Below, one piece after another: positions 54,751 through 63,117 of a DNA stretch of 64,000 nt. The notes beneath the pieces were generated by a model. It saw only the letters and a program-made list of their open reading frames with translations, had not been told where the DNA came from and ran no database searches. Both the position numbers and the translations under genes were made by a program. Every line of letters begins with the position of its first letter. Position 1 is the stretch's first letter. The stretch comes from Ww85 sp963745765 (GTDB taxonomy: Bacteria > Desulfobacterota > Desulfobulbia > Desulfobulbales > Desulfocapsaceae), in the NCBI GenBank assembly GCA_963745765.1, contig CAVUYQ010000015.1, positions 248,001 through 312,000 on the forward strand. Reading direction: 5' to 3'.

Positions 54751-55574
54751 CTATTCTCGGTTCTGGTCATGGGCATAGGCGGTAATAGAGATGGGATGCA
54801 TGCGGACATCCTTTACCCCCGGCATCTCCTGGACCAGAGCTTTTATCTCATCGGTCAGTTCCGGCTCCACTGTCTGGTTGAATTTCACATCGACTGTCAC
54901 GATTCCGTCATCGGCATGAACCTGAACCGTGGGATAATCATGCACCAGTCTGGCCCTTACCGGGCAGCCAGGACCAGGTCGTCAAGCAACTTCTGCGATT
55001 CCGGGGTCGCTTTGAATTGTTCCATTTGTGCGGCCTGGCAGATGAGATTGGCCGCGTCGTCCACCTTCAGTTTATGAACATGCAGTACCATATCGTAGAG
55101 ACTTGAATCCCAGGTATCCACTCCGAACAGTTGCTTGCTCCACTGCCGCCGCTCATGGTCGTCCCGGTGCAGCTGGTTGATCGCCTGCTTCTTGCTCAAC
55201 TGCCTGCGGGTCATCATTAAAGCCACCCGATCGTCCATATCCGCCAGGATACGCACCTTGAGTACGTGTGACACCCCGCGCAGGAAAAATTGGCCGGCCA
55301 GGCCGTGGTAAATCACATTGTCGTTATGAACCTTTTCAAGAATAGCCGCGGCAATATAGGCCAGATAGCGCTCCCTGCCGTAGGTGAAACGCTCTAATAT
55401 CGAGGGTGCGTCGTGCAGGGCATGTTCAAGTTTGATTTCATCTATATTGAAATGCTCCGAAGCCTCTAAAAGAACCTCGCGCGAGATACATGCGTAGCCG
55501 AGAGTTTGAGCGACCTTCTCGGCCACTTCTCTTCCTTTGCTGAAGGAACCGCGAGAAATAGTAATTATGGCCAT
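54751..55574 (-). CDS. Cytidylate-kinase-like protein with C-terminal BON-like domain, frameshifted
   Basis: Two minus-strand frames. The first (54957-55574, 205 residues) starts MAIITISRGSFSKGREVAEKVAQTLGY, the P-loop-like opening of the cytidylate kinase-like family. The second (to 54751) contains HDYPTVQVHADDGIVTVDV and VKDVRM, a BON-type segment. At the first stop the DNA reads GCCCGGTAAGGG; one extra G would turn the stop into a valine and join the frames as LAARVRARLVHDYP. A single ~270-residue kinase-BON protein is therefore likely. It lies beside the TIGR02186/tauE pair and may regulate transport; its substrate is unknown. Confidence 0.72.
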
Positions 55575-55649
55575 AAGAAACTCCTTGTTAACAAATAATG
55601 TCGGTCATTTTCTGTGATGCTGTCTTTCCGGTAGTTGCTCGACCAGTTG

Positions 55650-56436
55650 TTAATGACCGCCACCTTTTCGCCGAAAAACCATGCCGGTGAGCATGCCAAC
55701 CGTCATGGCCACCGCTACCGCCAGTAAGCCGTATGCTACCCCGTGCTTTTTCGCCATACTTTGCAGAACTGCCGGCATCCCTTGCAGCTTGACATCGAAG
55801 GTAGTGGTGCGTTTTTCCAGGATCTTGCCGTTCTGGAGAATCCACAGGGCCACATGGTAGGTGCCGGGTTTGATCCTGGACGGCAGATGAAGGCTCGCCT
55901 GTGCCAGCATCTCACCGGACCCGGGCTTGGTAAGCTGCAGACCGCCCGGATAGAGATGGTAGAGTTTGTCGCGTTCCTTGAGCTGGATGAATTCCTTGAA
56001 AATGGTGTCATCCTCCACCGGCTTGAGCCGGCCGGTGAATTTGGCTACTTTTTCCAGGGCGCGCATATCCCCAGGGAAAATCGCCGTTGTCGTGATCGAG
56101 CAAAGCCGGGTCGCTGCTGAATGCGATATAGAGCAGCGGTGCGTTATCAATATCAACCTCGCCGCTGTTCATCCACAAATCCCAGTGTCGGGACTTGCGC
56201 ATCATTTCCTCTTCAATCCTCTTGCCGCGGATGGTCAGCACGGCCTGGCTGCCCTCCGGCAGGTCGCCGCTGATGTTCATGTCGGTACCGGAAAACAATG
56301 ACGTAATTGATATCGATTGCGGCTGTACCGTCAGCGTGCCATCGGCGGCAAACGCAGATGAAATCGACCACAATGTCACTATCAGGGTAAGTCCTGCGAG
56401 GAAGAGGACAGGTCGTGTGTAATTCTTTTCGTTCAT
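55650..56436 (-). CDS. TIGR02186-type membrane-anchored protein 2, frameshifted
   Basis: About 262 residues when joined. It has a signal peptide (PVLFLAGLTLIVTLWSISSAFA), a beta-rich periplasmic part (SITSLFSGTDMNISGDLPEGSQAVLTIRG), and a C-terminal helix AYGLLAVAVAMTVGMLTGMVF with a basic tail. It is the counterpart of 27469-28245. The frame changes near 56070 (after GDFP), where the next frame continues GDMRALEKVAKFTGRLKP. It starts two bases after the upstream tauE-like gene ends, so the pair is conserved in both copies in this window. Confidence 0.75.
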
Positions 56437-56437
56437 C

Positions 56438-57365
56438 TTATTCTCCCCCTTTGAAATCGAGCATGTAGTGGGGAGAAAGGAGCAGTCCCAGAAGAATTTT
56501 CACCATTACCCCTAAAACAATGCAGGCCAGCAGGGTCTTGAGATGATCTGCCTTGAGGCGATGACTGAACCGGGCACCGATCTGAGCGCCTATACTGGAA
56601 CCGAGCAGCAGCAGGATGGCCAGAATCATATCCACGGTGTGGTTTGAGGCGGACTGCATGACGGTAACGTTGGCGCAGACAAAGACTTCCTGAAAAAGAT
56701 TAGTCCCGATCACTACATGCATGGGCATTTCCAGCACATAACACATCAGCGGCACCATTATGAAGCCGCCGCCCAAACCCATGATCGCCGCCAGCATACC
56801 GACAAAAGTCCCAACCAGGAAAGGCAGGATAGGGGATAAGGTCACGTTCGATTTGGCGAAATGGGTTTGCCAGGGGAGAGCTCGAGGTGAATCGACGAAA
56901 GGATGAGATGGGTTTTTCTTCGTCTGAACGACCGTCAGCCGCTTTTTTGCGAGACTGGATGCTCTCTACCAGCATATAGGAGCCAACCAGAGTCAGCATT
57001 ACCACATAGGTTATCTTGATGAAAAAGTCGGCTCCTCCCAAAAGGCGGAGGACTTTGATAATCTCGACACCAATGGAACCGCCGAGGAAACCGCCCAACA
57101 GAAGAATGGTCCCCATTTTCAAATCAACATTCCCCATGCGGTAGTGGGCAAAGGTTCCGGAGGTGGTTGAGGCGACGATCTGGTTGGAGTCGGAGGCTGC
57201 AGCGATGGTGGGGGGAATGCCGGCCATGATCAAAAGTGGAGTCATCAGAAAGCCGCCACCTACGCCGGTGAGACCGGAAAGGCACCCGACCCCCATTCCT
57301 AGACCGAGCAACATGAAAATGTTCAGGCTATGCCCGGCAACGGGCAGGTAAAAATTCCAAAACAT
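56438..57365 (-). CDS. TauE/SafE-family anion exporter 2, frameshifted
   Basis: About 309 residues when joined, in the same topology as the exporter at 28247-29185. GLTGVGGGFLMTPLLI, ASDSNQIVASTTSGT, and in the second half AAIMGLGGGFIMVPLM and LLLLGSSIGAQIGARF are seen. The first frame loses family sequence after residue ~155 (SSFRRF); the second picks up at about 56885 with LPWQTHFAKSN and runs to 56438. One base there is wrong or lost. It probably exports sulfite or an organosulfonate, consistent with the nearby sulfopyruvate-type decarboxylase. Confidence 0.8.
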
Positions 57366-57863
57366 GATAGCATATCTCCTTTATACCAAATGTTAACAAA
57401 TCGGAGAATCCTGGTGGGCCGAAAAAGAGTACTTTCGTCAGTTGGGAGCAGGTTTCGCAGGTAGGGGATGAAACACTGCAGGCACTTATGAGACCATCTT
57501 TCAGCCGAAGTTTTACAATCGGCTGGGACGCAGGAACGGCAGAACTATTAGAAGAAAATAGTTATTTTTTCACCTCTTGCAAGCAAATTTTCCAGAAAAA
57601 GAGTGCCCAATCCTTCCGCCACTCTTAGCAGGAGGCGCAGGTATTCAAAAACACCAAAACAGACGAAGAATTAAATTACCCGGTAAAGACTTGGGGCATC
57701 ACCAAGCTAATTTTCCCCCCGATACTACTCAGATTGCGCTCAAAAAGATATAATATGTTGATATTATATATAAAACTAATGGGTGTTGTAGTATGTTTAT
57801 TCGGTGGATAAACTACTAAATTATTTATACCCTTATTGTACTAATTATGTTAAGCTTTTTTGC
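57366..57863. other. Intergenic region upstream of the second tauE-like gene
   Basis: No supported gene. It should contain the promoter of the minus-strand tauE-TIGR02186-kinase unit. A 7-bp stem (CAGCCGA/TCGGCTG, 57502-57525) is the only clear hairpin. I looked for a -24/-12 site like the one at 29651 and did not find one. The sequence becomes AT-rich beyond 57700, where insertion-sequence debris begins. Confidence 0.5.
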
Positions 57864-57977
57864 ATGGAAAAGATAGATGCGCGAAAGCATAATCAACAGA
57901 CGCAATACGAAATGCGTAAGCAAGTGGTTCGCTTGCGTAAGAAAGGCAAGGCTAACAGTGAAGTCGCTGCCAGATAG
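57864..57977 (+). mobile_element. IS630-family transposase N-terminal fragment
   Basis: A 37-codon frame reads MEKIDARKHNQQTQYEMRKQVVRLRKKGKANSEVAAR, the N-terminal helix-turn-helix of IS630-type transposases (M-x-K-x-DARK... pattern). It stops before the DDE domain, which is absent. AT-rich sequence upstream may include the element's end. It is an inactive relic. Confidence 0.6.
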
Positions 57978-58004
57978 ATCATGCTCGAACATTTGCCCAT
58001 GGTT

Positions 58005-58178
58005 CTATGTTTGCTGGCCAGCCGTCGTCACGGACTCCGCGGTAAGAATGTGAGCGGGCAGAGTTGCTTCAGATACCAGATGGGCGCGCGACTTCACCGG
58101 TAGGTCTAGGTATACTTCGGGGTGCGCTAGGATCTTATCAATCATCTCCCGTTCTGTAATGAAACTGCAAATCTGCAT
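58005..58178 (-). mobile_element. Possible IS91-like transposase C-terminal remnant
   Basis: A 57-codon minus-strand frame starts MQICSFITEREMIDKILAHPEVY. This resembles the last conserved part of IS91-type (Y2) transposases, where a CP-x-CGG zinc motif is followed by xxxIxDxxVIxKILxHL. The upstream frame (CWPSRNREMQIC-like) looks like a degraded version of that motif. Catalytic parts are absent. The call rests on a short weak match; it could equally be chance coding. Confidence 0.35.
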
Positions 58179-58204
58179 CTCGCGATTTCGGGAGGGCCAG
58201 ATAA

Positions 58205-58375
58205 TCTGAGCAGGGTATCGATGCGTATATCACTCCCTACAATCTCCATCACCCTCATAAACCCCTTGCGGAGACTACCCCTGGAGAGATATATACAGAA
58301 CAAGTTGCCTTGGCAGCTTAAAAACGCTTTAAAGACAAAATCTGGGACTATGCGATACAACTTCAATGATTAGTT
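58205..58375 (+). mobile_element. IS3-family remnant, 3' end, inverted relative to 47.2 kb
   Basis: The plus strand encodes EQGIDAYITPYNLHHPHKPLAETTPGEIYTEQVALAA and a stop, homologous to the end of the transposase fragment at 47239-47345. The downstream GCTTTAAAGAC...CTATGCGATACAACTTCAATGATTAG matches that copy's end. Only the last ~38 codons and the element end survive. With the copy at 47164-47760 on the opposite strand it brackets an 11-kb segment with the hydrogenase genes. Confidence 0.75.
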
Positions 58376-58405
58376 GAGTGGTTTAAAAAGCGGAACCACT
58401 TCCTT

Positions 58406-58496
58406 CTACATCCGTGCAAGAGTCTATTTTAAATGGCTAAATCTATTCGTAAAGCGACACATGGTGAGATTCAGAATCTCGAACAACGCACCAATG
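58406..58496. repeat. 91-bp inverted repeat, left copy
   Basis: Matches the reverse complement of 61919-62009 over the full 91 bases with eight mismatches. It spans the last codons of a DUF72 gene relic (CTACATCCGTGCAAGAG...TAA) and the first ~21 codons of the gene at 58433. In the other copy, the DUF72 gene is complete and this downstream gene is truncated. Confidence 0.85.
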
Positions 58497-58960
58497 CAAA
58501 CGTTCGAATAGGCGGGTACGACATGGACCAGTTGTGTCCCACCAAAGAAATCCAATTTTTCCATATTGAACTGACGTCGTCTGATCTTGCGAGAATCTTT
58601 CTGCTTTGGGAGTTTTTTCCCCATACCAACGGAAACTCTTGCAAACTTGTTGATATCAATGCAACCGCTGAATCGATGGCAATGGAGCGACGTCCAACTG
58701 GTGATGTCAACAGTGTTGATCTGATTAATGTTTCTGGATTTGAGCCTGTACTTGTAACGAATAACCTCGAATGCGGTCCGTTGGTGACCATTGATGGCAA
58801 CCGTAGGTTGACTGCACATTATGTGCGGGCTGGAACAATTGATGGCGCAAAGGTGTACGTCGGCGTGCACGCCAATATGCTTGGATGGAAGTTCGTTCCG
58901 CCACAAGCGAGATGCAGGAACAATCCGATGAACCCAAGCAGCAGATCGGGCGATCTTTGA
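58433..58960 (+). CDS. Hypothetical protein with ParB-like DGNRRL motif
   Basis: 175 residues, no full family recognised. The stretch LVTIDGNRRLTAHYVRAGTIDGAKVYVGV resembles the (I/V)xDGNHRxxA motif of ParB/sulfiredoxin-type nuclease or adaptor domains, where a protein fetches a value under an address DGxxR. No signal peptide or membrane helix. Its first codons are duplicated, inverted, at 61982, directly downstream of the DUF72 gene, so it was originally the gene following DUF72. No good ribosome site: translation may originally have been coupled to DUF72. Confidence 0.6.
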   Translation: MAKSIRKATHGEIQNLEQRTNANVRIGGYDMDQLCPTKEIQFFHIELTSSDLARIFLLWEFFPHTNGNSCKLVDINATAESMAMERRPTGDVNSVDLINVSGFEPVLVTNNLECGPLVTIDGNRRLTAHYVRAGTIDGAKVYVGVHANMLGWKFVPPQARCRNNPMNPSSRSGDL

Positions 58961-59486
58961 AATGAGAATTTTTTTTGCCGTCGAGGGGTTATCGGTGGCG
59001 TTAACATTGGCATTTCAAATGTCTTTTTTTTTCAAATATTTCCAAATCGTACCTTCCTACTGCGGTTAAAATTTTGACCAGATCACGTTGATTATTCAAC
59101 CTTACCAGCCAAATCCGAACCCTATCAGGAACAACTTCAATCCAGTTGGAGTGGATTCAGAATTGAGGTTCAGTAGTGAGGTCAACATGGGAGACAAATC
59201 GGTTTGCAAGAGGGTTTACATGGCAATCTCAACTAATTAATGTTCAGCGAAACATCAACAACCATGCCTGTCAAAAACGAATTGCTTCTTGCTGTGGTCC
59301 CCATCTTGTAAAACTCGTCAAAATTTGGCGATGAGCGCTCATAATTTCCGCAAAAAAAGGCTGCCATTAGGTCGGCCTGATGCCAGTTATTTGTGTCAGC
59401 ACTAAACCAAACCGTATTGGTCTTTGCATTTTTATGAATTTTCAGTAAAATTAGTTTCCTACACTCACATTAGGGGAATATCATCA
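58961..59486. other. Intergenic region before the PqqD-like gene
   Basis: About 525 bp with long T and A runs and no supported gene. It should hold the promoter for the pqqD-hprK-nucleotidyltransferase set. I saw no precursor-peptide-like small frame with a ribosome site, and no hairpin terminator. Confidence 0.5.
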
Positions 59487-59765
59487 ATGCTAGACAACCA
59501 ACGGCCCATCATCAATTCCAAATTTATTCTAGAAAAGTTTGATAACGAAATTCTGCTTTATTCCGTTGCCGAAACAAGAGCAGTATATCTCAATGAAACA
59601 GCGCATCTGATCTGGTGCCTCTGTAGCGAGCAAATGACAATAGGTGAGATGATTAACTTTCTGGAAAAAAAATATCCCGACCAGAAAAGTGCTATTAGAA
59701 ATGATGTCCTCTCCGCACTGGAAAACCTCATTAGTCAAGAGGTGATTAGTCTTTCCGATGAATAG
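59487..59765 (+). CDS. PqqD-family protein
   Basis: 92 residues. The winged-helix PqqD pattern is present: EILLYSVAETRAVYLNETAHLIWCLCSEQMTIGEMINFLEKKYPDQKSAIRNDVLSALENLISQEVI. PqqD proteins bind peptide precursors in RiPP pathways, or act as small adaptors in polysaccharide/exosortase clusters. The start ATG 59487 has AGGGGA nine bases upstream; an in-frame start 21 codons earlier is less likely. It overlaps the HprK-like gene by eight bases. No radical-SAM enzyme or precursor is visible nearby. Confidence 0.82.
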   Translation: MLDNQRPIINSKFILEKFDNEILLYSVAETRAVYLNETAHLIWCLCSEQMTIGEMINFLEKKYPDQKSAIRNDVLSALENLISQEVISLSDE

Positions 59766-60594
59766 CGAAGGAACCACAACGATAAATTTTAAAAATCAGG
59801 TGGTTGAAATTGGGTACAACAACGAAGACGCCCATTCCTTAATTGAATTTCTTTTTGGTGACCTGGACTGTAACACCGGGGGACTTGCCAAAACACGGTA
59901 TGATATCCTTTCGGTCGGCAAGCAACCGATGCTGTCGCTCTGGGAAGGTGATAAACGTTTCTATTTTGGTACGTCGCAATACCGTTTGGCATATATTCTC
60001 ACCAATGAGATAATCTACCACTGTATTGCCCAAAATGATTTCCAGCACGCCATCCATGCCGGGGCCGTGCATCGCGGAGAGAAGGGGATCATCCTGCCGG
60101 GTAAAAGTGGGAGTGGAAAGAGTTCTCTAACAGCCTGGCTGATTGCCAAAGGCTATTATTACCTTACCGATGACCTTGTCATGCTGAGCAATGATGGAAG
60201 GATATCTCCTTTTACGCGGCCAATTTCCTTGAAATCGGATCAGTTTCAGTTTTTCTTACCCTTTCTGAAAGGTCTCCCTGGCAAGATTGTTTCAGATGAA
60301 ACCGGTTCAATGATTCCCCACCGTCTTCTCAACCCGAAATATGCATATAGTGAACCTCCTTTAACCTCTATCCTGTTTCCCGAATTTAGAAGGGGGAGTG
60401 ATGCAGAATTTCATGAACTCTCTCCAGCAAAAAGTTGTGCGATGCTGCTGGAGTCTCAGATGAATGGCCGCAACCTCTCCGGCCTCGGTATTGCAGGTCT
60501 GTCTAATATTGTCAGACGATGCAAGTCATACCGATTGGTTTATGGTGGTTTTGATGGACTCGAGCAAATATTTGACTCCATCCATCCTTGCTGA
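59758..60594 (+). CDS. HPr-kinase-like P-loop protein
   Basis: 278 residues. GIILPGKSGSGKSSLTAWLIAKGYYYLTDDLVML has a Walker A loop and the TDD motif of HprK-related kinases; HAIHAGAVHRGEKG precedes it. HPr kinase itself phosphorylates HPr, but these shorter relatives accompany PqqD-like and nucleotidyltransferase genes in lasso-peptide and polysaccharide/PEP-CTERM clusters, where their role is unclear. It is coupled to the pqqD-like gene by overlap. Its 3' neighbour begins 21 bp later. Confidence 0.85.
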   Translation: MNSEGTTTINFKNQVVEIGYNNEDAHSLIEFLFGDLDCNTGGLAKTRYDILSVGKQPMLSLWEGDKRFYFGTSQYRLAYILTNEIIYHCIAQNDFQHAIHAGAVHRGEKGIILPGKSGSGKSSLTAWLIAKGYYYLTDDLVMLSNDGRISPFTRPISLKSDQFQFFLPFLKGLPGKIVSDETGSMIPHRLLNPKYAYSEPPLTSILFPEFRRGSDAEFHELSPAKSCAMLLESQMNGRNLSGLGIAGLSNIVRRCKSYRLVYGGFDGLEQIFDSIHPC

Positions 60595-60615
60595 TGGCCG
60601 GGAAATAGTAACTAT

Positions 60616-61845
60616 ATGTCAGGATATCCCCTTCTTAATCTCTGTGCCCGGGTAACGGGGCATCATGAACAACATCGTCGGTTGCAGGAGATTTGTTATA
60701 CATTTGCAGACTGGGAAATGCTCTTGCGTCAGTCCGAAATGGAAGGCATGACACCACTGTTGAATAAACATCTCAGGGAATCGGGATCCATTTTTCCCGC
60801 CTCGATCCGCCGCAGCCTGGCCATCCTCACCCGGCGTCACAATCTATACACTCTGCTTCTTGCGCAGGCACTTCGAGAGGTGTTGGAGAGATTCCAGAAT
60901 GAAGGCTTAACCCCCATCGTTATAAAAGGCGCCGCGCTGTGCCGCACAGTGTATCCAGACCCCAGCCTACGGCCAATGCGGGATATCGATATTCTGATGC
61001 GGGACAGGGAGGCGGTTCAGGCTAAGAATATTCTGGAGAAAATTGGGTTTCAGCAATCCACTGCGCCAATACCACCCGCCCATTTTCATCTGCCGGCTAT
61101 GCTTAAAAAGGATCACGAATTTACGATCTGTATCGAAATACATCGAGGATTGTACCCGGACTGTCCACCCTATTATCCATCTGTGAATTTTGAAGAGTTG
61201 TTGGGGGCTGCCAGACGATTTGACGTGGAAGGTTTTTCGGCTCTAACTTTTGGCGATGAGGATATGCTCTGGTATCTCTATCAGCATGGGTTTCGCGCAC
61301 CCCTCACCTACGAATCTTATAGGTTGATCAATGCAGCAGACATAATAAGCCTCACCGAGACATCTTTTTCACGCCTTGATTGGTCGGAGATCCGCAAAAA
61401 ATATCCTCAACTGATCAAGGCACTGCCTTTGATGCACCATCTTACTCCTTGGAATCCCGATATCATTCCTCGCGATTTTGTACCAGAAGGAGAAAGGGTG
61501 CGATCACGAAAAACCACACCCTTCCAGGGATGGCCCAAGAAGAAGATAAAAGAACAGAAGATGGAGGGGCAGAAATTACACGATATTCTGCGCACCACTT
61601 TCCTTCCGCCTGCCTGGTGGTTGAAAGTCTACTACGGTCTTTGCACATGGAGGGAATTTCTTCAGTGCATAGTACTACGGCATCCCAGGCATATCTTTTG
61701 GTGGATCCGGCTCTACAGCACCTATCTCCCGCCACCCGCCGTTGATACCCGGGAAAGTGCCAGGGATGGCTCGATGGCGGCTGTCGAGCTGCGAATAAAA
61801 AAAGGCTTGAAGAAAACTTGTACTCTCCTGAAAAAACTTCGTTAG
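60616..61845 (+). CDS. Nucleotidyltransferase-family (NTP_transf_5) protein
   Basis: 409 residues. PIVIKGAALCRTVYPDPSLRPMRDIDILM is the signature of the NTP_transf_5 family, with the metal-binding DIDIL pair and a later histidine (EIHRGLYPD). Such proteins occur beside HprK-like and PqqD genes in peptide or glycan clusters and are thought to transfer a nucleotide or phosphate to a partner. The C-terminal 120 residues are basic and aromatic-rich without a recognised fold. Its stop overlaps a minus-strand relic at 61842. Confidence 0.85.
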   Translation: MSGYPLLNLCARVTGHHEQHRRLQEICYTFADWEMLLRQSEMEGMTPLLNKHLRESGSIFPASIRRSLAILTRRHNLYTLLLAQALREVLERFQNEGLTPIVIKGAALCRTVYPDPSLRPMRDIDILMRDREAVQAKNILEKIGFQQSTAPIPPAHFHLPAMLKKDHEFTICIEIHRGLYPDCPPYYPSVNFEELLGAARRFDVEGFSALTFGDEDMLWYLYQHGFRAPLTYESYRLINAADIISLTETSFSRLDWSEIRKKYPQLIKALPLMHHLTPWNPDIIPRDFVPEGERVRSRKTTPFQGWPKKKIKEQKMEGQKLHDILRTTFLPPAWWLKVYYGLCTWREFLQCIVLRHPRHIFWWIRLYSTYLPPPAVDTRESARDGSMAAVELRIKKGLKKTCTLLKKLR

Positions 61846-61982
61846 TCTAAAAAGGTTTGTTTGTTACGATGTGCCGGATGCGTTTGAGTATGATTCATAC
61901 ACGTCTCATCTTTTGTATCATTGGTGCGTTGTTCGAGATCCTGAATCTCACTATGTGTCGCTTTACGAATAGATTTGGCCAC
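61842..61982 (-). pseudogene. Truncated, inverted copy of the gene at 58433
   Basis: A 46-codon minus-strand frame (GTG start at 61982). Its first ~21 residues, AKSIRKATHSEIQDLEQRTN, match the protein at 58433 (AKSIRKATHGEIQNLEQRTN), then the sequence diverges to unrelated codons and stops. It starts one base after the DUF72 stop, so it represents the original downstream gene cut off by a rearrangement. Confidence 0.75.
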
Positions 61983-62009
61983 TTAGGATAGCCTCTTGCA
62001 CGAATGTAG
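61919..62009. repeat. 91-bp inverted repeat, right copy
   Basis: Reverse-complement partner of 58406-58496, with eight mismatches in 91 bases. It covers the end of the DUF72 gene and the start of the truncated follower gene. Together the copies enclose 3.4 kb with the PqqD-like, HprK-like and nucleotidyltransferase genes. Confidence 0.85.
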
Positions 62010-62862
62010 ATCTAGCAAGGTCTTTACCTTAGTAATTGTTCTCGGAGCAGAACCCTCAAAATGGTTGTTCACAAAAAGAAACGCGTTCGCTTCAAGCTCC
62101 GATAGCAGAAGTACTAGTTGACCAATATCGTCATCTTTCGGCTGCACGATCTCATTCCACTTCTCACCGGTCACTTCCTCGATCCCACTACGATCATAAC
62201 CATGTAGCCGGATGACCACATTCTCACCGAGCAAATCTTTATGGTTCTCAAAAACCTCAAAGATCGGCGGCATATAATATCCATGAAGAAAAACATGCGA
62301 TAGCTCTGATGAGCGAAGAAATTTAAAATAACGTTCATTAAGATAGTTCGGATTACGTATCTCGACAGCGAAGAGCAACCCATCCGGTAAATTACTCACA
62401 AATTCAGCAAAACGATCCAGAAATTCGCCCTGCCCCCGCATCTTCTGTTTGTTCAGATACTCGAATTGAAACATCAAAGGACCGAGCTTGGAGTGCAATG
62501 GCGCAATCGAGTCTAGAAAACGCTCCATCAGTTCGACAGATAAAAAGTGGTCGTTTGGAATAAGCGGCCCGCGCTGTGTTTTTCTTGTAGTGATGCGTCA
62601 GCGTTATGCTATTCGGAACCTTGATCCCGAACTTGAATGAGTCAGGTACGGATTCGGCATATTCTTTAACGACATTCGCTTTCGGAAGTACAACCGATTC
62701 GCCGAATAGTGACCAGAACCATTGATCTACTTCAACAGTCGAGTAAACCGCACTGTATTCTTTCAGAAAGTTCTCAGGCTTTGCTTTAGAGTAAACAAGC
62801 CCTTTCCAAGACTCGTACTTCCAACTGCAAGTACCGATATGTAATCTTTTCTCGCGTTCCAT
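61983..62862 (-). CDS. DUF72-family protein, frameshifted
   Basis: About 293 residues when joined. The DUF72 TIM-barrel pattern appears: LHIGTCSWKYESWKGLVYSKAKPENFLKEYSAVYSTVEVD at the start, then after a frame change near 62565 SKLGPLMFQFEYLN, LLFAVEIRNPNYLNERYF, LFVNNHFEGSAPRT. The function is unknown; the barrel and conserved acids suggest a hydrolase-like enzyme. ATG 62862 is used; the open frame extends 15 codons further. The expected downstream partner gene survives only as a fragment. Confidence 0.78.
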
Positions 62863-63117
62863 GAACAAAACAATAATAAGGATATCTGAAAAGACAAAAG
62901 GTTCCATAGCCAGCGCTATGAAACATTTTCAAGAGGTCACAAATATAAACCAGCGACAAGTCTTTGCGATGTGTATATCCCAAACAGCACGCCTTAATCA
63001 GGTCAGATTTTATGGAAACCGTGTTGGGTGATTAACCCGACACGCTCCTTGAACAGTTATAGGCTGGTGGATTGACTTATTTTAAAAAAGAAATGGGGTG
63101 ATGGCCGATATTTTGGT

